Positions 31,845-44,300 of a stretch of DNA of 64,000 nt are shown here, piece by piece. Each line of letters begins with the position of its first letter. Position 1 is the first letter of the stretch. Origin of the DNA: CAYOZN01 sp964408455 (GTDB taxonomy: Bacteria; Planctomycetota; Phycisphaerae; UBA1845; UTPLA1); the NCBI GenBank assembly GCA_964408455.1, contig CAYOZN010000005.1, positions 177,503-241,502 of the forward strand, read 5' to 3'. The notes below the pieces were generated by a model that saw only the letters and a program-made list of their open reading frames with translations, had not been told where the DNA came from and searched no databases. Position numbers and translations under genes: made by a program.

Positions 31845-33649
31845 TGGTATCGAGGCGATTCGGAAGTCAGAAACTGCTGGCCGTCGACTGGGATGCACGC
31901 GATCTGCGCGTGGCCCAGCTCCGGCAGCGCGCGCACGGCATTGACCTGGTCAAGGCGGTGTCGGTGCCGGTTCCCCAGGGCGTGGCCCTCAACGATGCAG
32001 AGGCCTTCGGCGATTTTCTGCGCGAAGCCATGCGGCAGGCGGGCCTCTCCGCCAAGCAGGCACTGTTCTGCGTCCCCCGCGACCAGGTGGTGCTCAACAC
32101 GCTCCATCTGCCGCCGACGCCGGCGGAAGAGCTGCCTTCGCTCGTTCAGTTTCAGATCGTCAAGGAACTTCCCTTCGCGGCCGATCAGGCGGCGATCGAC
32201 TTCGCCATCGCCGGTCCGCACGATCCCAAGGCGCCGTGCTCGGCCCTGGTCGCGGCCGTCCGTAACGAGATGCTCGACTTTTACCGCAAGGTCGCCGCCA
32301 GGGCCGGCCTGCGGATCGCGCGCGCGGGGCTGCGGCCTCATGCCAATCTGCTGTCGGTCCTGGCCAGCGAGCCGCAGGCGCTCGACAAGAGCGTGATGAT
32401 CGTCGATGTGGGCCCGCAGTTGACCGAGATCAACTTCGTGCGCTCGGGCGCGCTCACCTTCAGCCGCGCGGCGCTGGTGCATATGCCGGACTTCGGCCGC
32501 GGCGAAGACATCGCCGACAGCCGCATCATGCTGCCCAGCCTGCACGATGCCGGCCGCGACGAGCAGAGCAGCAGCACCATCGCCGAACTGATGAAAACGG
32601 TGGTGCTCACCTACGAGGCCCATCGCGCCAACGATCCCAGCTTCAGCGCCGACACGATCGTCGTCAGCGGTTCGACCGGCATCGAGCCGGAGCTGGCCGA
32701 TTCATTGGCGGCCCGTTTCGGCACGCCGGCAAGCCTGTTCTCGCCGGAAAAAGCCCTGAACCTGGCGCCGCAGCGGGCGCGCGAGCTGCGCGGTTTCAGC
32801 GCCGTGCTCGGCCTGGCGCTGGGGCAGCGGCGAAGCGATCTCGAGAAGTTCAACTTTGACCGCGTCAAGAAACCCGTCAGCCGACGGGCGGTGCAGATGC
32901 GCAAGGCGCCAGTGGCGGTGTTTACCGCCGTCGCGTTTCTGGCGTCGGCGGTCGTCGCCCACTACAAGTTCGTTCGCGTCGAATGGGACAACGTGGCGCG
33001 GGTCGAAGCAAAAATCCGCGAAAAGCAGGACCGGGAGCGGCCGATCAAGGAATTCGCCAAGCTCGTCGAAGCCGTCGAGAGCTGGCGCACCAGCGAACAG
33101 TACTGGCCCGAGGCCATGGTCGCCCTCACGCGGGCACTTCCGCCCGACGATTCCGCGACGGTCGATCTGCTCCGTTTCCAGACGAGTTCCGTCGGCAGGC
33201 GCGGCGGCGTCAACAACCTGCTGAAGATGAAGCTCCGCGTGTTCGAACTCGGTCTGGGCAACCAGATCGCCGACACCCTCCGCAAGATGGGCTTCACCGA
33301 CGTGCTGACCGGCCAGGAAACGCCCATCGTTCTCCGCGGCGGCTCAAATTACCGCTACGAAACCACGATCGACGCGCAACTGCCGCCCCGCAACAAGTTC
33401 CGCAAGGCGGCCAATCTCATGCCGGTCGAAGCGCCCGGCGTGTCGGATGAACCGGTGGACGCGGATGCCGAATCGGCGGCACCGGAGGATGCCGATGCCG
33501 GCGAAACGCCCTCCTCCGAAGATGAAGCGGCGCCGCCTGTGCCGACGGAAGAAACTCTCACCGAGAAGGCCCCGGCGCCAGTCCCCGCCACAGGTGCCGA
33601 TGCCGCGGCGAACGAACCGTCGACGTCGGAGAAAGGAGCTCGGCGATGA
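31844..33649 (+). CDS. GspL-like protein (PilM actin-like plus PilN-like)
   Basis: This 601-residue protein has an N-terminal actin-like PilM domain (LAVDWDARDLRVAQLRQRAH; DKSVMIVDVGPQLTEINFVR; TIVVSGSTGIEPELADSLAA), a helix at about 356-373 (VAVFTAVAFLASAVVAHYKF) and a PilN/GspL-like periplasmic part (RPIKEFAKLVEAVESWRTSE). An acidic Ala/Pro tail ends it. GspL itself is a PilM-PilN fusion, so the fit is good. It links GspE to the platform and overlaps both neighbours (TAATG before, ATGA after). The choice between GspL and a PilM-type gene is a matter of family placement. Confidence 0.82.
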   Translation: MVSRRFGSQKLLAVDWDARDLRVAQLRQRAHGIDLVKAVSVPVPQGVALNDAEAFGDFLREAMRQAGLSAKQALFCVPRDQVVLNTLHLPPTPAEELPSLVQFQIVKELPFAADQAAIDFAIAGPHDPKAPCSALVAAVRNEMLDFYRKVAARAGLRIARAGLRPHANLLSVLASEPQALDKSVMIVDVGPQLTEINFVRSGALTFSRAALVHMPDFGRGEDIADSRIMLPSLHDAGRDEQSSSTIAELMKTVVLTYEAHRANDPSFSADTIVVSGSTGIEPELADSLAARFGTPASLFSPEKALNLAPQRARELRGFSAVLGLALGQRRSDLEKFNFDRVKKPVSRRAVQMRKAPVAVFTAVAFLASAVVAHYKFVRVEWDNVARVEAKIREKQDRERPIKEFAKLVEAVESWRTSEQYWPEAMVALTRALPPDDSATVDLLRFQTSSVGRRGGVNNLLKMKLRVFELGLGNQIADTLRKMGFTDVLTGQETPIVLRGGSNYRYETTIDAQLPPRNKFRKAANLMPVEAPGVSDEPVDADAESAAPEDADAGETPSSEDEAAPPVPTEETLTEKAPAPVPATGADAAANEPSTSEKGARR

Positions 33650-35184
33650 CGCAGCGCGAACGCAACGTGGCGACGATCGTCGGCTCCTTCGCGGGCGTCG
33701 CGGTGCTCTACTGGCTCGTCAATGCCATCTACCTGACGCCGATCGCCAACGCGCGGATCGACCACGCCAACAAGCTGAACCGGCTGGCGGAGATCGAAAA
33801 GCTCGAGCAGAGCGAAGGGGCGCTGGCCCGCACATGGAACGACATCGTGGCCCGCACCCTGTCCTTCGAGAGCAACAAGGTGCGCGACTGGTTCAGCGAG
33901 GACCTGAAGAATCTCGTACAGCGGCACGGTTTTGAGGCGTCGACCTTCCGCCCTGCCGGCGGCACGCGCATCAGCATCGATCGCAAGCACCCCGTCGTCA
34001 TGCAGGGGTGCCGCATCAGCGTCACCGGCGAATACACCCGCGTCGTGGATCTGGTCAACGACATCTACAAGACGCCCTACACCTGCAAGATTACCGAGCT
34101 CACCATCACGCCGATGGGCCCGCGCGTCGGGCGCGACATCGTCAAGGCCGACATGACCGTCGAGACGCCGGTCATGCCGCGGATCGAGCCGAGCATCAGC
34201 AAGTTTGCCGCGGTCGCGGCGCCGATGGACCACGACGCCATGGCGGCGCTGCCGCCGGCCCGCCGGGACGTGCTCGCCGAAGAAGCCTTCGCCGTGCTCG
34301 ACGAGCGCAACATCCTTCGCGAGTACATGCCGCCGCCCAACACCACCGTCACCGTCAACAACGAAGACTGGAAGACGATCGCGGTGCAGGTCGACTTCTA
34401 CTGGGAAGGCGAAATCCTCGAGCAGTATGTCGAGACCGTGCCCGGCAACAGTCAGAAGCCGGTGGCCGGCCGCGGCGACGTGGTCGAGGTGCGCGGCAGC
34501 TATGCCGACGGCGAGGCATTCGGCCCGCGCAAGTTCACCTTCGGCGCAAACCGCACCGAAATGTACAAAGTCGCGCTGCACACACCGCCGCCCGATCCCG
34601 AATACATCATGCTCGCCGTCACCAATCAGGATGCCAAGGACATCCTGGTCGACGTGACCGTCACGTCCGACAAGGGCAAGACCATCCGCCATCCGCCGAT
34701 GGTCATCGCCGCCGGGCAGACGCTCGACGTCGGCGAATGGCAGGCGTCGCAGGTGCAGGTCGCCGCCCGATATCAGAACGGCGCAACCGCCGCCAGCCAG
34801 ACCTATGCCGCCTCACCCAGCAAGCACACGCTCGTCGTCCGCAGCGAACCTGCCGTCATCGAGCCGACCGGCCCGGTGGACGTGTCCGATCCGCCGCCGG
34901 ACGCAAGCCTGACGGTCAGCGGCCTGCTCACTTATCACCACACGCACGAGATGGTCGTCACCAACGGCACCGAGCGCAAGGTGATCAAGTCCGGAGAACC
35001 CGGCACGGTCGACGGCGGAATGCTGGTGGCGGTGCATCCGGTTCTGGGCGGCGTCGTACAAATGCCGGGGACGGGGAACTACTACATCTACCCGCTTGGG
35101 CAGAGCTTCGGCAGCCGATACCTGCTGGACGCACGGGAAGAGGAAGAACTGGCAAATGCCATCGATCAGTGGACGCGACGCTGA
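33646..35184 (+). CDS. GspM/PilO-like protein with extra C-terminal beta domains
   Basis: This 512-residue protein has an N-terminal helix (VGSFAGVAVLYWLVNAIYLT), then a coiled coil (RLAEIEKLEQSEGALARTWN) and a ferredoxin-like PilO/GspM domain (VTGEYTRVVDLVNDIYKTPY). From about residue 215 come beta-sandwich-like segments not found in ordinary GspM (about 170 residues). These may replace GspC by contacting the secretin N0 domain (inference). It is followed by the giant secretin gene after 178 bp. Confidence 0.72.
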   Translation: MTQRERNVATIVGSFAGVAVLYWLVNAIYLTPIANARIDHANKLNRLAEIEKLEQSEGALARTWNDIVARTLSFESNKVRDWFSEDLKNLVQRHGFEASTFRPAGGTRISIDRKHPVVMQGCRISVTGEYTRVVDLVNDIYKTPYTCKITELTITPMGPRVGRDIVKADMTVETPVMPRIEPSISKFAAVAAPMDHDAMAALPPARRDVLAEEAFAVLDERNILREYMPPPNTTVTVNNEDWKTIAVQVDFYWEGEILEQYVETVPGNSQKPVAGRGDVVEVRGSYADGEAFGPRKFTFGANRTEMYKVALHTPPPDPEYIMLAVTNQDAKDILVDVTVTSDKGKTIRHPPMVIAAGQTLDVGEWQASQVQVAARYQNGATAASQTYAASPSKHTLVVRSEPAVIEPTGPVDVSDPPPDASLTVSGLLTYHHTHEMVVTNGTERKVIKSGEPGTVDGGMLVAVHPVLGGVVQMPGTGNYYIYPLGQSFGSRYLLDAREEEELANAIDQWTRR

Positions 35185-35362
35185 ATCGCGTCCGGCAACG
35201 CGCGGATAGCCGACGGCCGGCGATGCGTTCGCCGCGACCGGAAAAAACCGGTCACTCGGTGCCGCCCACGTGACATGAAAATGCCTCGGCGTCCGGCTCC
35301 GGCCGCACGCCGCAGGGCCGCGGCCGATTCAGGGCCGCCGGCCAGATCGGGAGGAACGACCG

Positions 35363-38300
35363 ATGAATTCGACACCTGACATTCTTTTGCGGGCGGGCCG
35401 CTGGACTCTGGCTCTGCTGATCGCGCTGGCAGCCTTCGCGTTTGTGGCGCCGCCTGCGGCAATGGCCCAGGCGCAGGATCCGCCCGCCGACAAGCAGGAC
35501 GACGCGGACGAAGATACCGGCGAGGATGAAGATTCGCAGGCATCGGACGACGCCGATCGCAAGGCTGCCGCCGAAGCCGCGGGCACGGACGATTCAAAAC
35601 AGCCCAGCACCCGCCCGGCAACCACTCAGCGGGCCACGACGCAGCCGGCAGACGTCGGTGGCCACCAGCGTGGCAGCAACCGCCTCGAAGAAGCGCGGCG
35701 CCGCGCCTTGCGTTCCGTCAGCCGCCCGTCCGCGAATGATCCTCAACGCCGGGCCGAAGAGCCCGCCCGCATCACTCGACCTTCGCGGGATCAGGACTCG
35801 GCCGCCAGGGATCGATCCCGGACGCCTGCCAACAGGACCAACGTACGACAGCCCCGTGGCGCCAACGGCGATACAGATGATCCCGCCGCGGGCGATCCGG
35901 CCGCCGTGCAGCCGCGCGAGTCGCGCCGCAGCCGCACGAACGCGCGAACGCCGGCCGATCGCCGGCCCCCGACGCCGGCCGTCCGGCCGCCGGCTTCCAC
36001 AACGGGTGCGACGGATGCCGCCGCCCAGCCGGGCGACGCGGATACAAGCGATCCCTCCGCCCCCGTCACCAATACCACCACCACCATGCGCGTGATCGAG
36101 TTCGATCTGGCGAATCCCGATCCCGAGAGCCGCGAGTACACCTTCAGCTATCACGAGACGCCCTGGCCCGAAGTGCTGCGCGACTTCTCGCGCATGAGCG
36201 GTCTGCCCCTGGCAAACCTCTCGAGCTTCACCAGCACCGACACGCTGACGTACTACAGCGCCGAGAAGTTCACCTTCCTCGAGGCCTATCACAAGCTCAA
36301 CGAGCTGCTGCTCGCCGTTCCGTACAACAACTACGTTCTGCAGCGGCATCCGACGTATCTGACCATCGATCCAATTCCAGAGCTCGCCAACCGCATTCCG
36401 GTCGAGCGGATGTTCAACACGTTCGAGGAATTCGAGGCCGCCAATCTCGATCCCTACGACGTGTGCATGACGGTCTATCGCGTGCCCGAGGGCTGGACGC
36501 CGTACGAAATCATCGAGCTGTTCCGGACGCATTTCAGCGACACCTACGGCACCGAGATCATCGGCGATAACGAAATTGAGCTGGAAGGCCTGGCGCGCGA
36601 GCACCACGAATTCAAGCGAGTCGTCGCGCATCTCACCAGCCTCCCGCGCAATCTCGATCTTCGTGATCCGGTCTATACGAAGTTTCAGCTCAAGCACGCC
36701 AAGGCGCAGGACGTGTACAACATGCTGCGCCAGCTCTATCCCGCGCAGGGCGGCTCGCCGATCGTGCCGACGCCGCCGCGCGGTCGCGGACGCCAGCCCG
36801 CGGCGACGCCCAGCCCGGTGCCGGCCGTCGAAGGCAATGTCGATCAGCTCGCCATGGTGGCCGATACGCGGAACAACATCATCTATGCCGACGGCCCCGA
36901 CTACCTGATGAACGACGTGGCGGCGACGATCGCCAATCTCGACGTCGGCGAGTTCGAGCCGCCGCAGCAGGAAGTCGTCCCGGTCAGGAACGCGTCGGCC
37001 AATGCCGTCATCAACGCCATCCGGCCGGTTCAGCAGTTGATGCAGGCCAGCCTGGTGAAGGGTCAGAACGACTGGATCGCGCCGGAAGTCCGGGCCGCGC
37101 TCAACTGGGACATTTCGCCGGCCTTCGGCGAAAACGCCATCCTGGTTGTCGGCGGCAGCGAGGGCCTGGCCCAGGCCCGCAAGCTGATCCAGCAGTTCGA
37201 CGTCGCGCCCGACTGGCGGACGCGCGTCATCGAGCTGGCCCACGCCGATGCCAATCAGTTGACACCGATCATCAGCGGCGGCCTGCCGCCGGTCGCCCCC
37301 GGCGATCAGCAGGCGGTCCTCACGCCGTACACCAGCAAGTCGATTCTCGTCACGTCGACGCAGGCCGATTTCGACAAGATCATGGAAATGGTGGCCGCCT
37401 TCGACAAGCCGGCCGATCAGCGGCACGAACACTTCGTCAGCCTCCAGCATGCCAAGCCCAGCGACGTGGCCGAGACGATCACGCAGCTCATCGACAGCGG
37501 CGCCGTGCCGGCCATCGCGCCCCGGCAGACCATGAATGTCGCCGCCGTGCCGCAGCCCGCCCAGGCGCAGCAGCAGCAGCAGGCCGGCCGCCGCGGCCGA
37601 CAGCCGCGCAACGTCCGCGTCCCCACGCCGGCGGTCAAGCCCGGTCAGCCGCAGCAAATGGGCGAGACGACCATCGACCAGCCCGTGCTGCTGCCCGACG
37701 ACGCCGCCGGCACGCTCATCGTCTTCTGCGTCGATCGCGACTGGCCGCGCATCGAGGGTCTCATCGACGACCTCGACGAGGCCGCCGGCCGCGTGAAGCC
37801 CGTCATGGAGACGATCGCCCTCGAGCACGCCGATGCCCAGGACGTGGCACAGATGATCAACCAGATGCTGACGCCGGTGCAGGGCCTGCCCACCAAGGAC
37901 GACTACACGCAGATGGTCACGGCCGACGCCTACAACAACACGATCACGCTGTGGGCCAAGCCCGACTTCATCGAGGAAATCCGGCCGCTGATCGCCAAGC
38001 TCGACGTGCCCATGGAAGGCGACGTCAAGGTGATCCGCCTGCGCAACTGCAAGGCCGAAGTGATCCAGCCCATCCTGGCGCAGGCCATTCTCGGGGCCGA
38101 TGCCCCGCCGCCGCCCATCTCCGCGGCGCAGCAGGCCGCCCAGCAGGCCGCCGCCGCGCGCAATCGCGGTCGCGGAGCGCGCCAGCCGGCCGCCGCCGCC
38201 GGTGTTACGGCAGCCGTGCGCGGCAATGCCGACGTGCGCATCGTGGCCGAGCCGATCACCAACTCGCTGATCGTCCAGGCCCCACCCAAGCAGCTCAAGC

Positions 38301-41300
38301 AGATCGAAGACCTCGTCGCCCAGATGGAGGCGAAGACGCCCGGCCCCTCGCGCGTGGTGCTGGAGGCGATGAAGCGCCCGGCCCAGGAGATCGCCGACAC
38401 GCTGGTCAGCATGATGGCCAGCGGCGTGGCGACGGCCGGCTCCAACGTGCCAGGGCTCCATGCCGGCGGTCAAGCACTCAAGGTCGTCGCCATCGGCGAT
38501 CGCATCATTCTCGACGGCCCGCAGGACCAGGTGGCCGAGGCGATCCAGCTGGTGGACAACATTGACGTCGAAGACCAGGCCCCCGTCACGCGCAAGTTCA
38601 AAGTGGTCGATGCCGAACTGGTCGAGCGCCTGCTGCGAGAGCAGCTCACCGGTATTCAACAGGCCGGCCGCGCCGCTTCCACCCGTCAGGCGCCCGGCCG
38701 CGCCGTGGCCAATCGCCCCGGCCAGCCGCAGCAGCCGGTGCAGCAGATCAATATCGCTCCGGTCGCCGATCAGCCGATCCAGATTTCGACCAACACCGAT
38801 GACGACACGATCATGGTGACGGCCAAGCCCAGCGAGTTTCCGCGCATTGAGAAGATGCTGGCAATCATCATGGCCGACCCGGAGCAGGTGGAGAACGGGC
38901 CAAAGCCGGGCGATACGCCGTTGAACATTCACTTCATTGCGCTCAAGCACAAGAAGGCGTTTGACATCGCTTTCACGGTGGAAGACCTGTTCAACGATGG
39001 TACCGGCAGCAAGATTCGTCTCGACGAGTCGCCCACGGACGAACGCACATTGATGGTTACCGGCTACCGGCCGGCGCAGATCCCTCAGATTGAGGAGCTC
39101 GTGTCGAAGTTCGACACGCCGGGTTCCGGCGGCTCGGGGAAAATCTATCGCGTCGACCTCGAAGGCAAGATGCCCGCCGAGCAGATTCTCCAGATCATCG
39201 CTCGCGGCGGCTACAGCTCCAAGTCTGGCATTCCGGTCAAGGTCGGCGGCAGGATGGGCTCCGACCTGGTGCAGGTGATCGACATCCACGCAGATGAAGA
39301 AGAAGAGCCTGCAACAGACGGCCAGGCGCCCGCCGGAAATTCGACGCCCTCTGGTGCAACGCCTTCCGGCATCAGTCCGTGCGTGCTGCCGGCGACGCTC
39401 TTGAACGGATTGGCCGTGTCCATCGGGCAGTCGCGGCCGCAGGAAGAGCAAGCCGACGACGAAGAGCCGCGCATCAAGACGACCATCATTCGCCCGAGCG
39501 GCGCAGTCGAGCGGCGTGAGCCGACCGGCGGCGAATTGACGGATTTCGGATTGGGCGCCAAGGATGAGCTGCGCATCTTCACCGATCCGGGCGGAAACCT
39601 GGTCATCGTGGGTCCGGAGGATGAGGCCGAACTGCTCGAAGAATTCATTGAGGAACTGCTGCCCGAAGAAGGCCGCCAGGTCATCCGCGTGTTTCCGCTC
39701 AAGTACGCGGATGTCAACGCAGTGACACAACTGTTGAATGAGGTGTTCAACCAGTCCGCCCCCTCCGGCGCCGCCGCCCGCCGGGCAGGCCGGCAGCCCA
39801 TGCAGATGCCGCAGGCGATGCAGCCGCAGCAGCCGCAGATCGATCCCAAGACCGGCCAGCCCGTGCCGCAGCAGCAGGGAGGCCGCCAGCAGCAGCAACA
39901 GCAGCAGGCAATGGCCGCGCCGGTGCAGGCCCGCATCAAGGTCGTGCCGGACGAGCGCACCAAGTCGCTCTTCGTCGTCGCGGCCGAATCGGACATTCCG
40001 CAGATTGTCGACGTGCTGAAGAAGATCGACGTCAGCCAGGTCGATCACAAGACACTGCGCATCTTTAAACTCGAAAAGCTGGAGGCCGAACAGGTCGTCC
40101 AGAACCTGCGCGATATCCTCGGCCTCGACCAACCCGCGGGTGCCGCAGCGGCGCGCGGGCGCGGGAGACCGGGGCAGCAGCAGCCGCAGGGCGGCCAGAA
40201 CGTCGAACAACAGATCGTCGGCATGCCGGGCACACAGGGCGCCGCCACGGTTTCGGCCGACAAGATCAAGCTCACCGCCGAACCGCAGACCAACATCATC
40301 ATCGCCCAGGCCCCGCCCGATACGCTGGAACTGATCGCGGGTCTCATTGCCGAACTGGAAACATTGACCAACACGCGGGCGTGGGAAATGCGTCGCGTGG
40401 CCCTCAAGCATGCCCGCGCGACCGAAATTGCCGAGATCGTCGACGATCTGGCACGAGAGCTTCTCGTCGGCGGCGGGGCCGGCGGCCAGCAGCAGCCGCA
40501 GCAGTTTCAGGGCGGGCCGGGCGGCGGTCGAGGCGGGCCGCGTCGCGGCGGCGCCAATCGCGTGCTGGTCGAGTCCGACGCGCGCACCAACAGCGTCATC
40601 ATCGCCGGCGAGAAGAAAGACCTCGATGTGTGCGTCGGCATCATCAACGATCTGGATATTGCCGGCGGCGATACCAATGTCCGTCAGTTCGCCGTAAAAG
40701 GCACGCCAACGGAGATGGTCACGACCCTGAAGGAATTGTTCAATCCGAGTCGCGGCGGTCGCGGGCCGGATACGAGCGATATCGTCATTACTGCCAATGA
40801 CGCGACTAGGCTGATTATCGTCAAGGCCCCGACGGCGCAAATGGCCGAGATTGAGGACCAGATCAAGAAGATGGACGCAGAAATCGAGGATTGGAAGGCC
40901 CTGCGCACCATCGTCCTCAAAGTCGCCAACGCCGAAAGCGTCGCCGAAACGCTTAACACCGTGTTCGGAGAAGCACGCGGCCGGACCGGTCGCGGCGGGG
41001 CGGCCGGCGGCGAGGTGTCGATCCACGGCAACAAGTCAACCAGCACCCTCTTTGTCCGCTGTCCCGACGAGCTGTTCGATCAGATCAAGCAGGTTGCCAA
41101 CGATCTCGACAAGGCACCGACCGACGTGTCGGTCACGCGCTTTTCGCTCAAGCATGCCGCGGCCCAGGCCGTGCATTCCACGCTGCAGACCATGATGGTT
41201 CAGGCGGTCAGCCAGCGGTCCGATCTGAACCTCGACCTGATCGGCATCACGCCCGATCCGCGGACCAATTCGCTGGTGCTGGTCGGCGGACCGACGTCGA

Positions 41301-44300
41301 AGATGCTGATGACGCAGATGCTGGCCCAGGTCGACGTGCCGCCCGAGACGCCGCTCCAGCGCAAGAGCAAGTCCTACACCCTGCCGACCGGGCAGGATGT
41401 CAACCAGGTGGCACAGAACATCAACGCCATGTTCCAGGGCGTCTCGCCGCATACCCACGGCGTCGAGGCCCCCCGCGTCACGGCCAACGTCGCCGCCAGC
41501 ATGATCATCGTCGACGCCAACGACGACCAGCACAAGAAGATCGAAGACGCGATCATCAACCCCATCCTCGCGAATGTCGGTGAAGGCCCGCAGAGCTACC
41601 AGGTCAAGCTCCAGTTCGCCCGCGCCGACGAAATCAAGCCCATCATCGAAGATTCGATGAGCAAGTGGAAGCAGGCCCGCGGCAACAAGCCTCAGGACTC
41701 CTTCACCGTCACCGCCGATCCCAATAGCAATTTGCTTCTCGTCAACGCCGCTCCGCACGTCAAGGCAGAGTTCGACAAGCAACTGGCCCAGCTCGATACC
41801 GAGGGCATCGCCATCAGCGAACGCAATCCCATGGCCTACGTCGTGAAGTACGCCAGCCCGCAAGCGGTACAGCAGGCCATCGCGGCCAGCTTCCCGGCTC
41901 GAGCGGGCATGTCGAGCCGCGACCAGGTCAGCGTCAGCGTCGACATGAACACCAACACGGTGCTCGTGAACGCGAATGAGAAGAATCAGCAAAAGGTCGC
42001 CGAGCTCGTCGCCATGATGGATGTCGAAGGCGAGGCCGGCGCCGCGAAGAAGAACCACGCCTACCAGGTCAAGCACGCCCAGGCCACGCAGCTCGCCACG
42101 CTGCTCACCAACCATTTCAACAAGGTCAAGCCCGCCGTCGGCCGCGGCTTCCCGGTCAATATCGTCGGCGACGATGCCGCCAGCATGCTGATCGTGAATG
42201 CCAACGACAAGGACTACGACGAAGTCCTCGCCGCCATCCAGCAGTTCGACGTGCCGCCGCCGGCCGAGATGCAGCGCAAGACGTTCAAGCTCACTTATGC
42301 CGATCCCGGCGCCGTTGCGCAGAACATCAACAGGAGCTTCGCACCCACCGGCCGAATGCCGTCGCCACGCGACGTGGTCCTCGCCGTCGAGAACTGGACC
42401 ACGAACACGGTCTTCGTCACCGCCAACGCCGAAAAGATGAAGCAGATCGAAGGCGTCATCGGCGAGATGGACCGCAGTGACGGCGGTGAGCGCAAGGTGC
42501 ACACCATCAACGTGGTGAATGCCAATCCCGTCGACGTGGCCAATGCCGTGCAGCAGATCTACGCAGATATTTTTCGCATGCGGCGGCAGCAGACGCCGCC
42601 CAGCATCAAGGCCGTTCCCGGCACGACGCAGATTGTGGTGCATGCCAATGACGCAGAGCTGGCCCAGATCACCGACCTCGTCCAGAAGGCCGATGTCGGC
42701 GGCGGTCGCGTCGTGCACACTGTCATCATGCCCGAGCAGGTGCCGGCCCGCACCGTGTCCGACACCATCAACCAGCTCTTCGGCGCGCAGGCCGGCCGCA
42801 CCGATGGACCGAAGGCCCAGTATCACGAGCCGACCAACACCGTGCTCGTCCACGCGACGGATGTCGAGTTTGACAAGATCAACAAGCAGCTGATCGAGCC
42901 GCTGGGCAAATCCGAGGCGGCCTTCGCGCGGCAGTTCTACAAGATCAAGCTGAAGTACGCCGTCGCCGACGAAGTCGCCCAGACGCTTCAGGAGTTCTTC
43001 GACAAGAAGTCGGGCGCCTCTACCCGCCGCAACCTGCCGCCGTGGATGCGAGGCGGCCAGCAGCAGCAGGATGACAACGTCGCCATCATCGCCGAACCGA
43101 CCAGCAACACGCTGCTCGTCTTCGCGACCGAAGCGGCCAAGAAGCTTATCGACGATCTGATCGCCGACATCGACAGCGATGACGGTCCTGAGCGCATCGT
43201 GCAGATGGTCACGCTTGAACATACCGACGCGACCGAGATGATCGACATTCTCACGGAGTACCTGAAGGTCCCGAAGCGCTCCGACAGCGGCGAAAGAGAT
43301 GAGTTCGTCCCCTGGTGGTTCGACGGCCGACGCGAGCAGCAGGACGAGAAAGTCGTCCTCGCCGGCGACATGCGGCTCAAGGCCATCGAGTCGAGCAACT
43401 CGATCATCCTCGCCGGCCGGCAGGAAAGCGTGAACGACGCGATCGCCAAGATCAAGGAGCTCGACGTTCCGAATGCCGGCGTCATGCCGGAGGTCGTCAA
43501 GCTCGAGAATTCCAACGCCACTGAAGTTGCCGAGGCGCTCACGCAGCTCTTCATCGACAGCCGCACCACGAGCGGCCGCGATGCGTCCGGCGTCAAACTC
43601 ACGATCGTCCCGCGCGACGCATCGAACGAGTTGATCATCCGCGGCAAGCCCTCAGAAGTCAGCGCGGTCGTCTCGATGGCGACGGATATGGATCGCCGCA
43701 TGGCCGCCGAGAGCTACAAGGGCGGCATCCAGCTGGTCAAGATCCCGCTGGGCCAGAACGTCGAAGACCTGGCCGACCGGATCGAGAGCATCATCAACGA
43801 CGGCGAGCGCGATCTGGCCCAGAAGACCAAGGGCTACAAGGAAGACCGCGTGCAGATCGCGGCCGACCAGCGTGCCAGCGTGTTGATGGTGCACGCCTCC
43901 CGTTCGAAGCTGGAAGAAGTCGTCCGCCTCGTGGATGAACTGGTGTCCCTGACGCCCGACGGCGGGGCGATAAAGCGCACGGTGATCAAGCTCGATACGC
44001 TGTCCGCAGAGGACGCGCGCCGCCTCGCCGAGCAGTTGCAGGAAGGCAGCAATGGCTCAGGCAGCAACCGAGGCAATCGGGGCGGCCGTGGCTTCGGCGG
44101 TGCTCGCAGGCCGCGCGGCGACGCCGGCTGGACGCACGATCGGCGCTACGATCGCCTCCTGCACGATGCGCCCTGCCCCGCAGGTGCCACCAACGTGGCA
44201 GGATCGGTGCCCGCCTTTCTGATGAATGCCACCGCCGGCGCCGCCATCAGCCAGACGACACAGCCGGCCCGCCGCCAGCCCGAACGCCGTCAGCCGGAAG

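Noticed and set aside
35594..41026. An 1,810-codon open frame on the minus strand opposite the secretin gene
   Set aside because: It is the antisense of a GC-rich Asp/Ala/Gln-biased gene; its product (His/Leu/Arg/Asp/Gly-rich, no signal, no motif) has no family character. The same holds for shorter antisense frames at 41036-43222 and 46364-48448.
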